From: Colwellia psychrerythraea
GTDB lineage: Bacteria; Pseudomonadota; Gammaproteobacteria; Enterobacterales; Alteromonadaceae
Length of the DNA: 64,000 nt
Assembly: GCF_000764185.1 (NCBI RefSeq)
Contig: NZ_JQEC01000002.1
Coordinates: 62,001 to 126,000 of the forward strand
Direction: 5' to 3'
In this document: positions 35,636-44,842 of the stretch, piece after piece
How the letters are laid out: each line of letters begins with the position of its first letter
How positions within the stretch are numbered: the stretch's first letter is position 1
Notes under the pieces: model-generated
Told to the model about the DNA's origin: nothing
What the model saw: the letters and a program-made list of their open reading frames with translations, nothing else
Databases searched by the model: none
Translations under genes and position numbers: made by a program

Positions 35636-36314
35636 TTTAATTTTATTAGCAGCAGGCAAAGGCCAACGCTATCAAGCGTCAACATCTGGCCAAGTGGGCT
35701 GCGCCACCATTAAACAGCTCGCTGATATTGGCGGTAAACCGATGATTGTTGATCGTGTTGAGAAATTAAAGCCCTTACTTATAAACCCTGATATTAACAA
35801 TATATATGTCACCTTAGGCGCTAATAAAAATGTTATTAAAGCGGTATTGCCACAGGATATTTCGGTGATTGACAGTCAGCATTGGTCTCAGGGCATGGGA
35901 CATTCTTTGGCAGAATCTGTGCAATCTATTAAGGCACAGAGCAGTCATGTGCTAATTGCCTTAGCGGATCAAGCGATGATCAGCACAGAGCATTACCAAA
36001 ATTTACTCAGCGCCAGTAAAAAACAACCTAATAAAATTATTGCCACCCTGTGTGATGAACAATTGATGGCGCCCGCTATTTTCCCGGAAAAGTACTTTCC
36101 GTTATTGATAAAACTGCAAGGTAACAAAGGTGCAGGTTTATTATTAAAAAGTCATGCTTTACAAACAGATGCAATCGCCTGTACAACGGCAAAATTCGAC
36201 ATTAATACCTTGGCTGATTTAGAGCAAATCAGACAACAGCTAGACCATTCTAAACAAGAGAATAACTTACACCAAAACACACCTTCACACTGTCAAAACC
36301 TGGAGCCAGTATGA
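35625..36314 (+). CDS. MocA-like nucleotidyltransferase (molybdenum cofactor)
   Basis: About 229 residues. The nucleotidyltransferase signature LLAAGKGQRYQ lies at the N-terminus, with ALADQAMI in the middle. By family and context this is a cytidylyl- or guanylyltransferase for molybdenum cofactor. ATG 35625 is chosen; it overlaps the XdhC stop by 11 bases. The usual GxGxRM loop is present as GKGQRY with Gln inserted, and an unusual KQLADIGGKPM follows. Confidence 0.82.
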   Translation: MQINLILLAAGKGQRYQASTSGQVGCATIKQLADIGGKPMIVDRVEKLKPLLINPDINNIYVTLGANKNVIKAVLPQDISVIDSQHWSQGMGHSLAESVQSIKAQSSHVLIALADQAMISTEHYQNLLSASKKQPNKIIATLCDEQLMAPAIFPEKYFPLLIKLQGNKGAGLLLKSHALQTDAIACTTAKFDINTLADLEQIRQQLDHSKQENNLHQNTPSHCQNLEPV

Positions 36315-36910
36315 TTAAAATAATTTTAAACAATAAGCCTGTTGAGCTTGATGTTGATCCACAAATGCCACTGCTGTATGCGCTTCGAGATGAGTTGCAA
36401 CTCACTGGCACCAAATTTGGTTGTGGTGCAGGACAATGTGGCGCCTGCACTGTACATGTTAATGGCAAGGCTATGCGCTCTTGTGTAACGCCAATATCAG
36501 CCATTGCAGAACAAGCTATTACCACAATAGAAGGCCTAGCAGATAAACAAGGCAACTTAGGTGAGAGTGCCGTGCAAGTTGCATGGCGTGAATTTAAAGT
36601 ACCGCAGTGTGGTTATTGCCAAAGTGGCCAAATGATGAGTGCTGCAGCTTTATTAAAAGCCATTCCTCAGCCGAACGATGAACAAATTATTGAACACATG
36701 CAAGGTAATATCTGTCGTTGTGGTACCTACAAACGCATAAAAGCAGCAATAAAATCAGCAGCAGGAAATACAACTGATTTAGCTGCAAATAACGCATCGC
36801 CTAACACCTCACCTGCCAATACTTTACCTAGCAACTCTTTACCTACCAATAATAACGGTGTGGAAATTTTTGATGCCCGCAAATTTACCCATGATAGCAA
36901 AGGAGCGTAA
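36311..36910 (+). CDS. 2Fe-2S subunit of aldehyde/isoquinoline oxidoreductase (IorA-like)
   Basis: 199 residues. Two clusters: the plant-type ferredoxin site CGAGQCGACTVH with a fourth Cys in MRSCVTP, and the second helical cluster site CGYCQSGQMM plus CRCGTYKRI. It passes electrons from the molybdenum subunit. The last 45 residues are a low-complexity Asn/Thr/Pro/Ser tail. It overlaps the MocA-like gene by 4 bases (ATGA) and lies 2 bp before the large subunit. Confidence 0.92.
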   Translation: MIKIILNNKPVELDVDPQMPLLYALRDELQLTGTKFGCGAGQCGACTVHVNGKAMRSCVTPISAIAEQAITTIEGLADKQGNLGESAVQVAWREFKVPQCGYCQSGQMMSAAALLKAIPQPNDEQIIEHMQGNICRCGTYKRIKAAIKSAAGNTTDLAANNASPNTSPANTLPSNSLPTNNNGVEIFDARKFTHDSKGA

Positions 36911-36912
36911 CC

Positions 36913-39165
36913 ATGAATTCTATTGAAAATGTTAGTCGTCGTGGTTTCTTAAAAGTTGCTGGTATTTCGAGTAGTGCTTTTGTTTTAGGTATGAGCTTAC
37001 CTATTACTAGCTCACAAGCTAAATCATCAGCCAGCGCAGTAAACCACGAATTAAACTTCTTTGTTAGTATTGCTAATGACTCCATGGTGACTTTAGTGTG
37101 TCATCGCAGTGAAATGGGACAAGGCATCCGCACCAGTGTGCCACAAATTATTGCTGAAGAATTAGAAGCAGACTGGCAAAAAGTGACGGTTGTACAAGCA
37201 AAGGCTGATGCAAAATACGGTTCACAAGGCACTGCTGGCTCAGCTTCCATTCGTAATCACTTCACCAGTATTCGCCAAATTGGTGCCGTCGCACGTGACA
37301 TGTTAGAGCAAGCTGCCGCTAATATTTGGCAAGTACAAAAAAATGCGGTTAAAGCCCAAAAACATTTTGTTGTGCATAATGCTACTGGTGAAAAAATTAG
37401 CTTTGGCGAACTTGCCAGTCATGCTGCAAAACTTACAACTCCCGATAGCAAGACCATTAAATTAAAAGCCAACAGTGATTTTTCACTTATTGGTAAAGAC
37501 GTCAAGTTAATCGATTTAGACGATATTGTTGCTGGTAAAGCGCAATATGCTCAAGATATTCAGCTGCCCGATATGCTGATAGCCACGATTGTCAGACCAC
37601 CTGTAGTTGGCGGTAAAGTTGTATCCTTTGATGCCAGTGAAGCCTTAAAAGTAAAAGGCGTGGTTGATGTTATCGCACTAAAACCACGCAGTATTCCGGT
37701 AGGTATCAACCCTCTAGGTGGGGTTGCAGTGTTAGCCAACAATACTTGGGCTGCCCTTGAGGGTCGTAAAAAGCTAACCATTAAATGGCAATTGGGTGAT
37801 AAACAAAAACACAACAGCAGTGAATTTAGTAAACAACTTGTCAAAAAAGTACAGAGAAAAGGCGAAAAAGTTGCCACAAAAGGTGATGTTTATAATCATC
37901 AGTATAATGAAAATAATACTTTAGAAGCAACCTACACTGTCCCCTACATTCATCACGCGCCTATGGAAACACCTGCAGCTACCGCGGTTATTCACGGCAA
38001 AAAATGTACTATTTGGGCCGGTACTCAAAATCCACAATGGGCCAAAGGTACTGTTGCCCGTGAATTAGGACTAGGTGAAGATGAGCAAGATAATATTGAG
38101 CTTAATGTCACATTAATGGGCGGCGCTTTTGGCCGTAAATCCAAGGCAGATTTTATCGTTGAAGCCGTTGAATTAGCTAAGACAAGTAAGCGGCCAGTGA
38201 AAGTTATTTGGAGTCGTGAAGATGATATTCAACATGGTTATTACCATTCAATCTCAGCCAATTACTGCAAAGCCGAGTTAACCGAGCAAAGCAGTGCTGA
38301 CCATTGGATAAGCCGTAATGCTTATCCACCAATTGGCTGGTTGTGGAACCCTGAAGCAAAAGTACCCAGCGATAATCAACTAGCACTCGGCTTTGGCGAT
38401 ATTCCGTTTGCTTTAAATAACTTAAGCATTGAAAAACACGCTGTCGATTCTTTTGTTAGACCTGGCTGGGTTCGTTCAGTCGCCTGTATCAATAACGGCT
38501 TTGCTTTAGGCTCCTTTGTTGATGAGCTGGCAGTTAAAGCGAAGATTCCTACTAGACAAATGTGGTTGAACTTACTCGGCGTTGATCGTCATGTCGATCC
38601 TAATAAAAATGGCTTTAAGTACTCTAATTACAATTTAGACTTAACAGCGCACCCTATTGATACAAAACGAATAAAAAACCTAATTAATTTAATTAGTGAC
38701 AAAGCGAAAGTAGAGCAAGCATTACCTGAAAACCAAGGCTGGGGCATAAGTTTTTTACGCAGTTTTGGCTCCTTTGTTGCCGCTGCCACTAAGGTTTCAG
38801 TCGTTAACAATAAAGTCACAGTGCTTGAAATGCATACCGCGGTAGATTGCGGCATTGTTGTTACCCCAGATAGGGTGAAAGCACAAATGGAAGGTGCCAT
38901 GGTATTTGGTTTATCCATTGCCTTAATGGGTGAAATATCAGTAAAGGATGGACAGGTAGAGCAAAACAATTTTCATGACTACCCAGTAACTCGCATTAAC
39001 CAAGCACCTGAAATGCATGTACATATTATTGAGTCTGACAAACCGCCAGGCGGTATTGGTGAACCAGGAGTGCCACCAGTAGCACCAAGTATAACTAATG
39101 CTATTTATCATGCGAGTAAAACACGTATCCGTGACTTACCTGTGAATAAGGTTTTTACCGTTTAA
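36913..39165 (+). CDS. Molybdopterin-binding hydroxylase subunit (IorB-like), Tat-exported
   Basis: 750 residues. A Tat signal (SRRGFLKVAG, followed by a hydrophobic stretch) directs it with the small subunit to the periplasm. The molybdopterin contacts include LMGGAFGRKSKADF near 400, and the catalytic Glu region is GGIGEPGVPPVAP near the C-terminus. It lacks an FAD domain, as in isoquinoline 1-oxidoreductase and related periplasmic aldehyde or heterocycle oxidases that feed cytochromes. AAAGGAG precedes the ATG. The substrate is not inferable. Confidence 0.9.
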   Translation: MNSIENVSRRGFLKVAGISSSAFVLGMSLPITSSQAKSSASAVNHELNFFVSIANDSMVTLVCHRSEMGQGIRTSVPQIIAEELEADWQKVTVVQAKADAKYGSQGTAGSASIRNHFTSIRQIGAVARDMLEQAAANIWQVQKNAVKAQKHFVVHNATGEKISFGELASHAAKLTTPDSKTIKLKANSDFSLIGKDVKLIDLDDIVAGKAQYAQDIQLPDMLIATIVRPPVVGGKVVSFDASEALKVKGVVDVIALKPRSIPVGINPLGGVAVLANNTWAALEGRKKLTIKWQLGDKQKHNSSEFSKQLVKKVQRKGEKVATKGDVYNHQYNENNTLEATYTVPYIHHAPMETPAATAVIHGKKCTIWAGTQNPQWAKGTVARELGLGEDEQDNIELNVTLMGGAFGRKSKADFIVEAVELAKTSKRPVKVIWSREDDIQHGYYHSISANYCKAELTEQSSADHWISRNAYPPIGWLWNPEAKVPSDNQLALGFGDIPFALNNLSIEKHAVDSFVRPGWVRSVACINNGFALGSFVDELAVKAKIPTRQMWLNLLGVDRHVDPNKNGFKYSNYNLDLTAHPIDTKRIKNLINLISDKAKVEQALPENQGWGISFLRSFGSFVAAATKVSVVNNKVTVLEMHTAVDCGIVVTPDRVKAQMEGAMVFGLSIALMGEISVKDGQVEQNNFHDYPVTRINQAPEMHVHIIESDKPPGGIGEPGVPPVAPSITNAIYHASKTRIRDLPVNKVFTV

Positions 39166-39202
39166 GGTTGTTCGTCTGCTATTTTTTATGCTGAACCCAT
39201 CT

Positions 39203-39249
39203 CAATAAAAAGGGTGTTAACACAAACTGTGTTAACACCCTTTTATTGA
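39203..39249. terminator. Bidirectional terminator between convergent genes
   Basis: TCAATAAAA(A)GGGTG TTAACACA, loop AAC, then the complement TGTGTTAA CACCCTTTTATTGA: over 20 paired bases with one bulged A, flanked by A- and T-runs. It lies between the molybdenum hydroxylase and the XRE regulator, and can end both. Confidence 0.9.
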
Positions 39250-39257
39250 TTAAGCTG

Positions 39258-40007
39258 TTATTTACTTAAGTTGAATAACCTACGCTCTAAAACAAAACCC
39301 ATGATACCGCTAATCAATAACATTACCCCTATGACTTGCAACCAAGCATTAATTGCCCTTGGCTGCTTTATAGGTAAATCATGTTTGGCTTTGGTAAATA
39401 AACGCCTACCGCCGGCAACCGCTTCTTCAAAATAGTATCCTTTATTTTGCGGAATTAATTTTACTAAGACATCACTGCGTTGCGCCATGACAATTTTAAG
39501 TTGCCGTGTTTTTTCATCTTTTTCATTACGATCTTTAATATCAATCAGTTCACGCCACTTCCAAAATATATCACTTGGCTCACCTGCTAATACCACACCG
39601 TCAGAGCGGTATTCATACAAGGTTTCATTAAAAACTTGTTTGGTATAACCGATATAAAACAAAGTAACCGCAAGCACTATAAAGGTACTGGCTATATAGA
39701 GGAAATTACGCTGCCGATTTAGCTGCTTAGTACTCGCTTGTTGATATAGCTTTTCAATATCATTAATCACCAAAAGGTTATTTTTTATATAGTTTTCATC
39801 CAAACTTTCTAACAACTGGGCAACTGAGAGTGAAAAGGCACGGAGCAGTTTTCCCAGTACTTCGCTAGAAGGCAATGACTTATCATTTTCTAACTTAGAT
39901 AAGTAAGATTGTTCAATGCCAGCTAACTCGGCTAATTCTGGCTGACTTAAAGCTTTCTCTGCACGTAATTTTTTTAATTGTTCACCTAAGGTCATCGAGA
40001 GTGTCAT
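39258..40007 (-). CDS. Membrane-anchored XRE-type regulator
   Basis: 249 residues: an N-terminal HTH_XRE domain (about 8-62: LGEQLKKLRAEKALSQPELA, EQSYLSKLENDKSLPSSEVL), then a linker, a TM (about 103-122), an extracytoplasmic region of about 95 residues and a second TM (about 223-242). A DNA-binding domain with two TM segments suggests direct signal reading from the envelope. The nearest transcriptional target candidate is the divergent ABC operon 350 bp away. The ligand is unknown. Confidence 0.82.
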   Translation of the reverse strand: MTLSMTLGEQLKKLRAEKALSQPELAELAGIEQSYLSKLENDKSLPSSEVLGKLLRAFSLSVAQLLESLDENYIKNNLLVINDIEKLYQQASTKQLNRQRNFLYIASTFIVLAVTLFYIGYTKQVFNETLYEYRSDGVVLAGEPSDIFWKWRELIDIKDRNEKDEKTRQLKIVMAQRSDVLVKLIPQNKGYYFEEAVAGGRRLFTKAKHDLPIKQPRAINAWLQVIGVMLLISGIMGFVLERRLFNLSK

Positions 40008-40357
40008 GACTAATATTCCATATAAGTTGATTAATAGTTAATCTGTAAAGTTATAAGTAAAGCGCCGGCAACTAGTTACTTGGTTTTCTACTCGTTGCTA
40101 GCAAGCCTAACGGCTTTGTGCTAACTGCATAGTAGATAAGGCTATTCTTGGTTATTCCTCAAGAAATAACTAGCTGAATATTGATGAATATCATCACATA
40201 ACAAAGAATAAACTGGCTGATGGCTAAACCCCTTGTTAAAGGGCGGCTATTAAAGCTGACATAAAGATAATGAAAATACATTTCACATTGATTTCACACC
40301 TTCACTTTTATGCTTATCGTCACTAATGAGAACTAATGTAATTAAAGGCAATAAACC
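40008..40357. other. Divergent regulatory interval
   Basis: 350 bases without a gene, between the XRE regulator (minus) and the ABC operon (plus). It contains a small inverted repeat (CCCTT/AAGGG near 40230) and the operator-promoter block at 40281-40329. Nothing else is recognised. Confidence 0.5.
40281..40329 (+). promoter_or_regulatory. Direct-repeat operator and promoter of ABC operon
   Basis: TTTCACA at 40281-40287 and again at 40292-40298 (11 bp period), followed by CTAATGA at 40323-40329, 31 bp after the second repeat start. The same arrangement stands before the PfpI-RR-HK operon at 43602. Direct repeats of 11 bp are the hallmark of OmpR/PhoB-type regulator sites; the regulator encoded at 44843 is the obvious candidate. 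CTAATGA may be the -10 region. Confidence 0.6.
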
Positions 40358-41083
40358 ATGTCTAGTCATATCACACCCAGTTATATTCAATTAAGCAATA
40401 TCAGCCAATCTTTTACCCTTAATAATGCAAAAATTATCCTCTTCGAACAGCTTAACCTCACGATAAGACAAGGGCAATCTTATGCCATTATGGGGCCTTC
40501 TGGTGCGGGTAAATCTAGCTTGCTGATGTTGATGTCTGGCTTAGAGCAGCCGAGTTCAGGACAAGGCAGCTACTTTAAAAATGATGTGCAAGGGCAAGAA
40601 GAGTTTAGCTTAGATTTTTTGCGCGCTGATATTGGTTTTATTTTTCAGCAATTTCATTTACTGCCAGAGTTAACCGCGCTAAATAATGTTGCCTTACCGC
40701 TAAAGTTACGTGGCGACAAAGAAGCCATTAACAAAGCAAAGCTGATGTTAACAAAAGTGGGTTTACAAGACCGTATGAACCATAACCCCAACGAATTAAG
40801 CGGCGGCGAACAACAAAGAGTGGCCATTGCTAGAGCATTAGTTTTTGAACCCCGCTTTATTTTTGCCGATGAACCAACAGGTAACCTTGATGAAAATAGT
40901 GCAGCTGATATTGCCAATATTTTACTTAGCTGCTGTAAAGACAGCAATGCCGCCTTAATCATGGTGACGCACAGTCAAGTGTTAGCCAATAAAGCCGAGC
41001 ATGTTTATAACTTGAGCCATGACGGCTTAACTCAACTAAAAAATGCACAGGGTGATGCGCTAAAAGTGGAGGTAGCATGTTAA
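40358..41083 (+). CDS. ABC transporter ATPase, LolD/MacB-like
   Basis: 241 residues. Walker [11 protein letters not shown]-loop FQQFHLL, signature LSGGEQQR, Walker [13 protein letters not shown] and switch VTHS are all present. It is a paralogue of the ATPase at 672. The permease gene overlaps its stop by 7 bases. By regulation and neighbours it probably powers export of antimicrobial peptides or another envelope-damaging compound; this is inference. Confidence 0.9.
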   Translation: MSSHITPSYIQLSNISQSFTLNNAKIILFEQLNLTIRQGQSYAIMGPSGAGKSSLLMLMSGLEQPSSGQGSYFKNDVQGQEEFSLDFLRADIGFIFQQFHLLPELTALNNVALPLKLRGDKEAINKAKLMLTKVGLQDRMNHNPNELSGGEQQRVAIARALVFEPRFIFADEPTGNLDENSAADIANILLSCCKDSNAALIMVTHSQVLANKAEHVYNLSHDGLTQLKNAQGDALKVEVAC

Positions 41084-43575
41084 TAACAAATAAAAGCTTA
41101 TTAGAAAATACTAAATTGGCTTGGCAGTTTTATCGCCAAGAATTTCATTTACCTCAACAAAGGTTATTACGCTGGACACAAGCGATACTATTAATTTTTA
41201 TGCTAGCTTTATCTCAGTCTAGCGCGAGTGTTCAGCAGTATTTAACACAAAACTTGCAAGGATTATTAGGCGCTGATGCGCAAATAAGTCAGCGGCAGCC
41301 ATTGACCAACCAACAGGTCAATGATCTATCTATGCAAGTTGATCAAATGGTAGCAACCCAGCAGATTAAAATTAATTTCAGTCATCAAAACAGTTGGCAA
41401 TATATTAGCTTGAAGGCTGTGGCTGATAATTACCCTTTACAGGGCGAGTTGCTAACAGCAACTTCACTTGACGGCAATTCAGAGCAAAGTTTAACGGGTC
41501 CAAAACAGGGTGAAATTTGGTTTGATAGCCGCTTATTTGCTAGCTTTAATCTAAAAATTGGCGATACGGTGGAAATTGCCAAACAAGCGTTTGTCTTCAC
41601 TAAATTACTTAAACATGAGCCTGACAGGTTAATGGAAGGGCATAATGTTGAAATGCGCGCCATGATTAATATTCGTGATATGGCAGCGCTTAACTTTGGT
41701 GAAGATCTTATCCATTATCGGTATTTGTTAACCTTAGATTCAACACAGATACCGACCCTGCAAGACTGGCAGCAACAACAACTTCCTGCAGCACAGTTTA
41801 TTCATAAACAAGGCAACCACCCACTCGCATTGTTTTGGCAACGGACAGAAAATGTTATCGGTTTAGCCTCCATTATTTTGTTCTTTATGGCAGCCATTGC
41901 TATTGAGCAAATTTCATTGAAACACCAAAACAAAGAACAGTACTTTTCTGCTGTCTGTATGAGTTTAGGCGCATCAAAAAACACCGGCATTATTGTTTCA
42001 ATAGTAAAATGGTGCTTTTCGCTGCTACTATTAGTACCTTTTGCCCTACTCGCCGCTGCCGTTTTTCATTGGCTAATTATTCATTATTTAACTGCAAGTT
42101 TTCCAAATTTACAGTGGCAGTGGCATTACGGACTTAGCCTGAAAACTTTGGCTTTTGTTAGCCTCATTTTCGCGCTGTTTTATTTACCGGTTTGGTACTC
42201 ATTACTTAAAAGTAGTGTGGCAAAATTATTCAATCAGTCAAAAAGTACTAACAGTAATCTGGGGCAAAAGCTGGCCACTGTTGTGGTATTAGTTATTGTT
42301 GCGTTAGCCTATTCAGATAATGCCTTATTAACTGCGATGTTAGTCGGTGCCATGATGGTCACCATTTTATTAATATTGCTCTTAAGCTGGTTGGTTTTAA
42401 CCTTAGGAGAAAAGTTAACAAAAAATTTATCAGGTTTATTACCCTTTGTATTTTTTATGATGAAACAACGTTTAGTCAGTAAAAGTACGCAAATATTAGG
42501 TGTTGGCTTATCAGCCTTTTTATTACTTTTTACCCTTATGTTGATGCATGATTTAGGCAAAACTATGTCTAATTACCAGCGAGATCATGATGGTAACTTA
42601 ATGGTGTCAAAAGCAACCAATGAGCAACTTAGTTATATTAAAAAATGGGCTCAAGATAACGGCGTTAATATTCGACAACATAAGAGTTATTTGCACGCTA
42701 AGCTTGTTGAAATTAATGATAAATCCTTAGCTGAACATACTGACAAACCAAGTGATAGTATGGCGACCTTTTCCCGTGAAATAAGAATTCACTGGAACAA
42801 CCAGCTGCCAACGAATAATCGACTTTTGCAAGGCGATTGGTGGCAAGCGGATAGTGAAAATTGGCAACAAATCTCGGTTGAACAAGAAGTATTGACAGAT
42901 ATGGGATTAGATCTCGGTGATGAGCTTAGTTTTATTATCGCTGGTCAAAGTTACAACTTTACCATTAGTGCCAGTCATGAATTCAAGCCTGGCAATGGCT
43001 CTATTACCTTTTGGATTCAAATGCCAACGGCAGCACTAACCCATATTAAGGCCAACCATTACAGCATGGCGAGCCTAGAAGTGAGTGAGCAACAACAACC
43101 TCTGTTAGCTGAACTTTGGCAAAAGTTTCCCACCTTGCGTATGGTCTCATTGCAACAAATGACCGAACTATTCGACAATCTGTTAGCCATGATAACTAAG
43201 GTGATATCCGGCTTTTCAATGCTCATTATTTTATTGGCTAGCATCGTTATATTGGCATCTATTAACGCGGTTGAAGCAAACGAACAGAAGAAAAATAGTA
43301 TCATTATGAGTTTTGGTTTTAACCGCACTACCTGTCTAAAACTTAATATTATTGAATGGCTCATCACAGCAATGATAGCTGCTTGTGGCGCTATTGTAGG
43401 TACTTATCTTGCAGGATTGCTTATTTACCAGTCACAATTCTCGCTGACTTATCAGCCTGACTTTTCTTGGTTGTTCGCTACCTTATTAATTATTTTAATC
43501 AGTGTTATCTCGTTAGGTGTTTTTGCCAGCAGAAAAAGTCTTAACAGCTCTATTAGACAGCTAATGGCAGAGTAA
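41077..43575 (+). CDS. ABC transporter permease with two FtsX domains
   Basis: 832 residues: TM1 near 32-50, periplasmic domain, FtsX TM cluster at about 258-385, two further TM (about 395-445), a TM near 470-485 followed by a second periplasmic domain (490-700), and a last FtsX cluster (about 705-830). The layout repeats the permease at 1345. GGAGG precedes the ATG. It forms a two-gene operon with the ATPase under the direct-repeat promoter. Confidence 0.9.
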   Translation: MLITNKSLLENTKLAWQFYRQEFHLPQQRLLRWTQAILLIFMLALSQSSASVQQYLTQNLQGLLGADAQISQRQPLTNQQVNDLSMQVDQMVATQQIKINFSHQNSWQYISLKAVADNYPLQGELLTATSLDGNSEQSLTGPKQGEIWFDSRLFASFNLKIGDTVEIAKQAFVFTKLLKHEPDRLMEGHNVEMRAMINIRDMAALNFGEDLIHYRYLLTLDSTQIPTLQDWQQQQLPAAQFIHKQGNHPLALFWQRTENVIGLASIILFFMAAIAIEQISLKHQNKEQYFSAVCMSLGASKNTGIIVSIVKWCFSLLLLVPFALLAAAVFHWLIIHYLTASFPNLQWQWHYGLSLKTLAFVSLIFALFYLPVWYSLLKSSVAKLFNQSKSTNSNLGQKLATVVVLVIVALAYSDNALLTAMLVGAMMVTILLILLLSWLVLTLGEKLTKNLSGLLPFVFFMMKQRLVSKSTQILGVGLSAFLLLFTLMLMHDLGKTMSNYQRDHDGNLMVSKATNEQLSYIKKWAQDNGVNIRQHKSYLHAKLVEINDKSLAEHTDKPSDSMATFSREIRIHWNNQLPTNNRLLQGDWWQADSENWQQISVEQEVLTDMGLDLGDELSFIIAGQSYNFTISASHEFKPGNGSITFWIQMPTAALTHIKANHYSMASLEVSEQQQPLLAELWQKFPTLRMVSLQQMTELFDNLLAMITKVISGFSMLIILLASIVILASINAVEANEQKKNSIIMSFGFNRTTCLKLNIIEWLITAMIAACGAIVGTYLAGLLIYQSQFSLTYQPDFSWLFATLLIILISVISLGVFASRKSLNSSIRQLMAE

Positions 43576-43601
43576 AACCTTAGCGACAATAAATTAAAGC
43601 A

Positions 43602-43650
43602 TTTCACACTTGTTTCACACTGAGTTTGACAAGCTAAGCACAACTAATGA
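43602..43650 (+). promoter_or_regulatory. Direct-repeat operator and promoter of PfpI-RR-HK operon
   Basis: TTTCACA at 43602-43608 and 43613-43619 (11 bp period), then CTAATGA at 43644-43650, 31 bp after the second repeat start, exactly as at 40281. A TTGACA lies at 43626-43631. The site would make the two-component system autoregulated. Confidence 0.6.
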
Positions 43651-43676
43651 ATGGATAGATAAAAAGTGAGACTGCA

Positions 43677-44813
43677 ATGATAAATATAAAACAGCAAGTG
43701 AACAGCCTGATTACTTTTAAGTTAAGCACCTTAATACTAATTACCTTAATGTTAATAACGCTGCAAGTTAGCGCTGCTTCGGTAAGTAAAAAGATTTTAA
43801 TGGTGGTCAGTGGTTATGGCCAAGAAGAAAAATCCGCAGGTTATGAATTTGATGAGTTTTCTAAAGCCTATTTAGTCTTTAAAGCCAATGGCATTAGTGT
43901 TGATATTGCCAGCCCAAAAGGCGGTAAAGTGACAGCGAGTAAATATGATGCCACTGCTGCCTACAATGCTAAAACTCTGGCTGATAAAAACATTATGGAT
44001 AAATTAGCGCAGACCTTAGCCACCAGCGACATTGATGCCAGTAAGTATAGTGGTATTTTTATTGTAGGTGGTAAAGGTGCTATGTTTGACTTGCCTAAAG
44101 ATAAGGCGTTGAAAACGCTAATTGCCGATATTTACCAGCAACAAGGTACTGTTGCCGCGGTATGTCATGGCCCCGCAGCCCTAGTTGATGTTAAGTTAAA
44201 TGATGGTAGTTACTTAGTGGCCAATAAAGCGATTAATGGTTTTACCAATACCGAAGAACAGCTATTTGGTAAAAAATGGCTATCTAAATTTGATTTTATG
44301 CTGGAAGACAAATTGATTGAACGTGGTGGTAAGTTTCAATCCAGTGATATTATGTTAAGTCACGTCGCTATTGATGATCGTTTGATTACCGGCCAAAACC
44401 CGAGTTCAACTGTTGGTGTTGCTAATGCACTGGTTAGCAGCTTAGGCATTAAACCTGTACTAACTGAGCAATACCAAGACGACAAAACCTTAGCCCTAGT
44501 GGCAAAATTATTAGCTGGTGATAAATCGGTATTAAATACTTTAAGTGAAAACCAGCAAGATTATCACTTAGCCTTAGTGGGCATGTATGGTTTTTATTAT
44601 GCAAAAATTGCCGAAAATAACCTACAAATATCGAATGCCTTAAGCCTAATGATAGCGGCACAAGCTGAGATTAATAATCCCATGTTAGATATGAAAATTG
44701 CCAAGGCACAACAACAGCTGGGTAACTCAGAAAAGGCCAAAACTACCCTAGCTCAGTTATTACTTGCAAAACCTGATTACCAACCAGCCAAAGATATGTT
44801 AAAAACATTATAA
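43677..44813 (+). CDS. Exported DJ-1/PfpI-family protein with helical C-terminal extension
   Basis: 378 residues. A signal peptide or TM (about 12-33) precedes a DJ-1/PfpI domain (about 38-260): GYEFDEFSKAYLVF, GGKGAMFDLP and the nucleophile elbow AVCHGPAAL with its Cys. The C-terminal 110 residues are helical and TPR-like (LAGDKSVLNTLSE; AQQQLGNSEKAKTTLAQLLL). Family members act as proteases, glyoxalases or chaperones; location in the periplasm would fit envelope repair. It is cotranscribed with a response regulator and kinase. Confidence 0.82.
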   Translation: MINIKQQVNSLITFKLSTLILITLMLITLQVSAASVSKKILMVVSGYGQEEKSAGYEFDEFSKAYLVFKANGISVDIASPKGGKVTASKYDATAAYNAKTLADKNIMDKLAQTLATSDIDASKYSGIFIVGGKGAMFDLPKDKALKTLIADIYQQQGTVAAVCHGPAALVDVKLNDGSYLVANKAINGFTNTEEQLFGKKWLSKFDFMLEDKLIERGGKFQSSDIMLSHVAIDDRLITGQNPSSTVGVANALVSSLGIKPVLTEQYQDDKTLALVAKLLAGDKSVLNTLSENQQDYHLALVGMYGFYYAKIAENNLQISNALSLMIAAQAEINNPMLDMKIAKAQQQLGNSEKAKTTLAQLLLAKPDYQPAKDMLKTL

Positions 44814-44842
44814 GAATTAGTAACTAACTTGGAAGTAGCAAT

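Noticed and set aside
43626-43654. TTGACA at 43626 with a standard sigma70 -10 element
   Set aside because: No good -10 at 16-18 bp; the conserved CTAATGA at fixed distance from the direct repeats is the better promoter mark.
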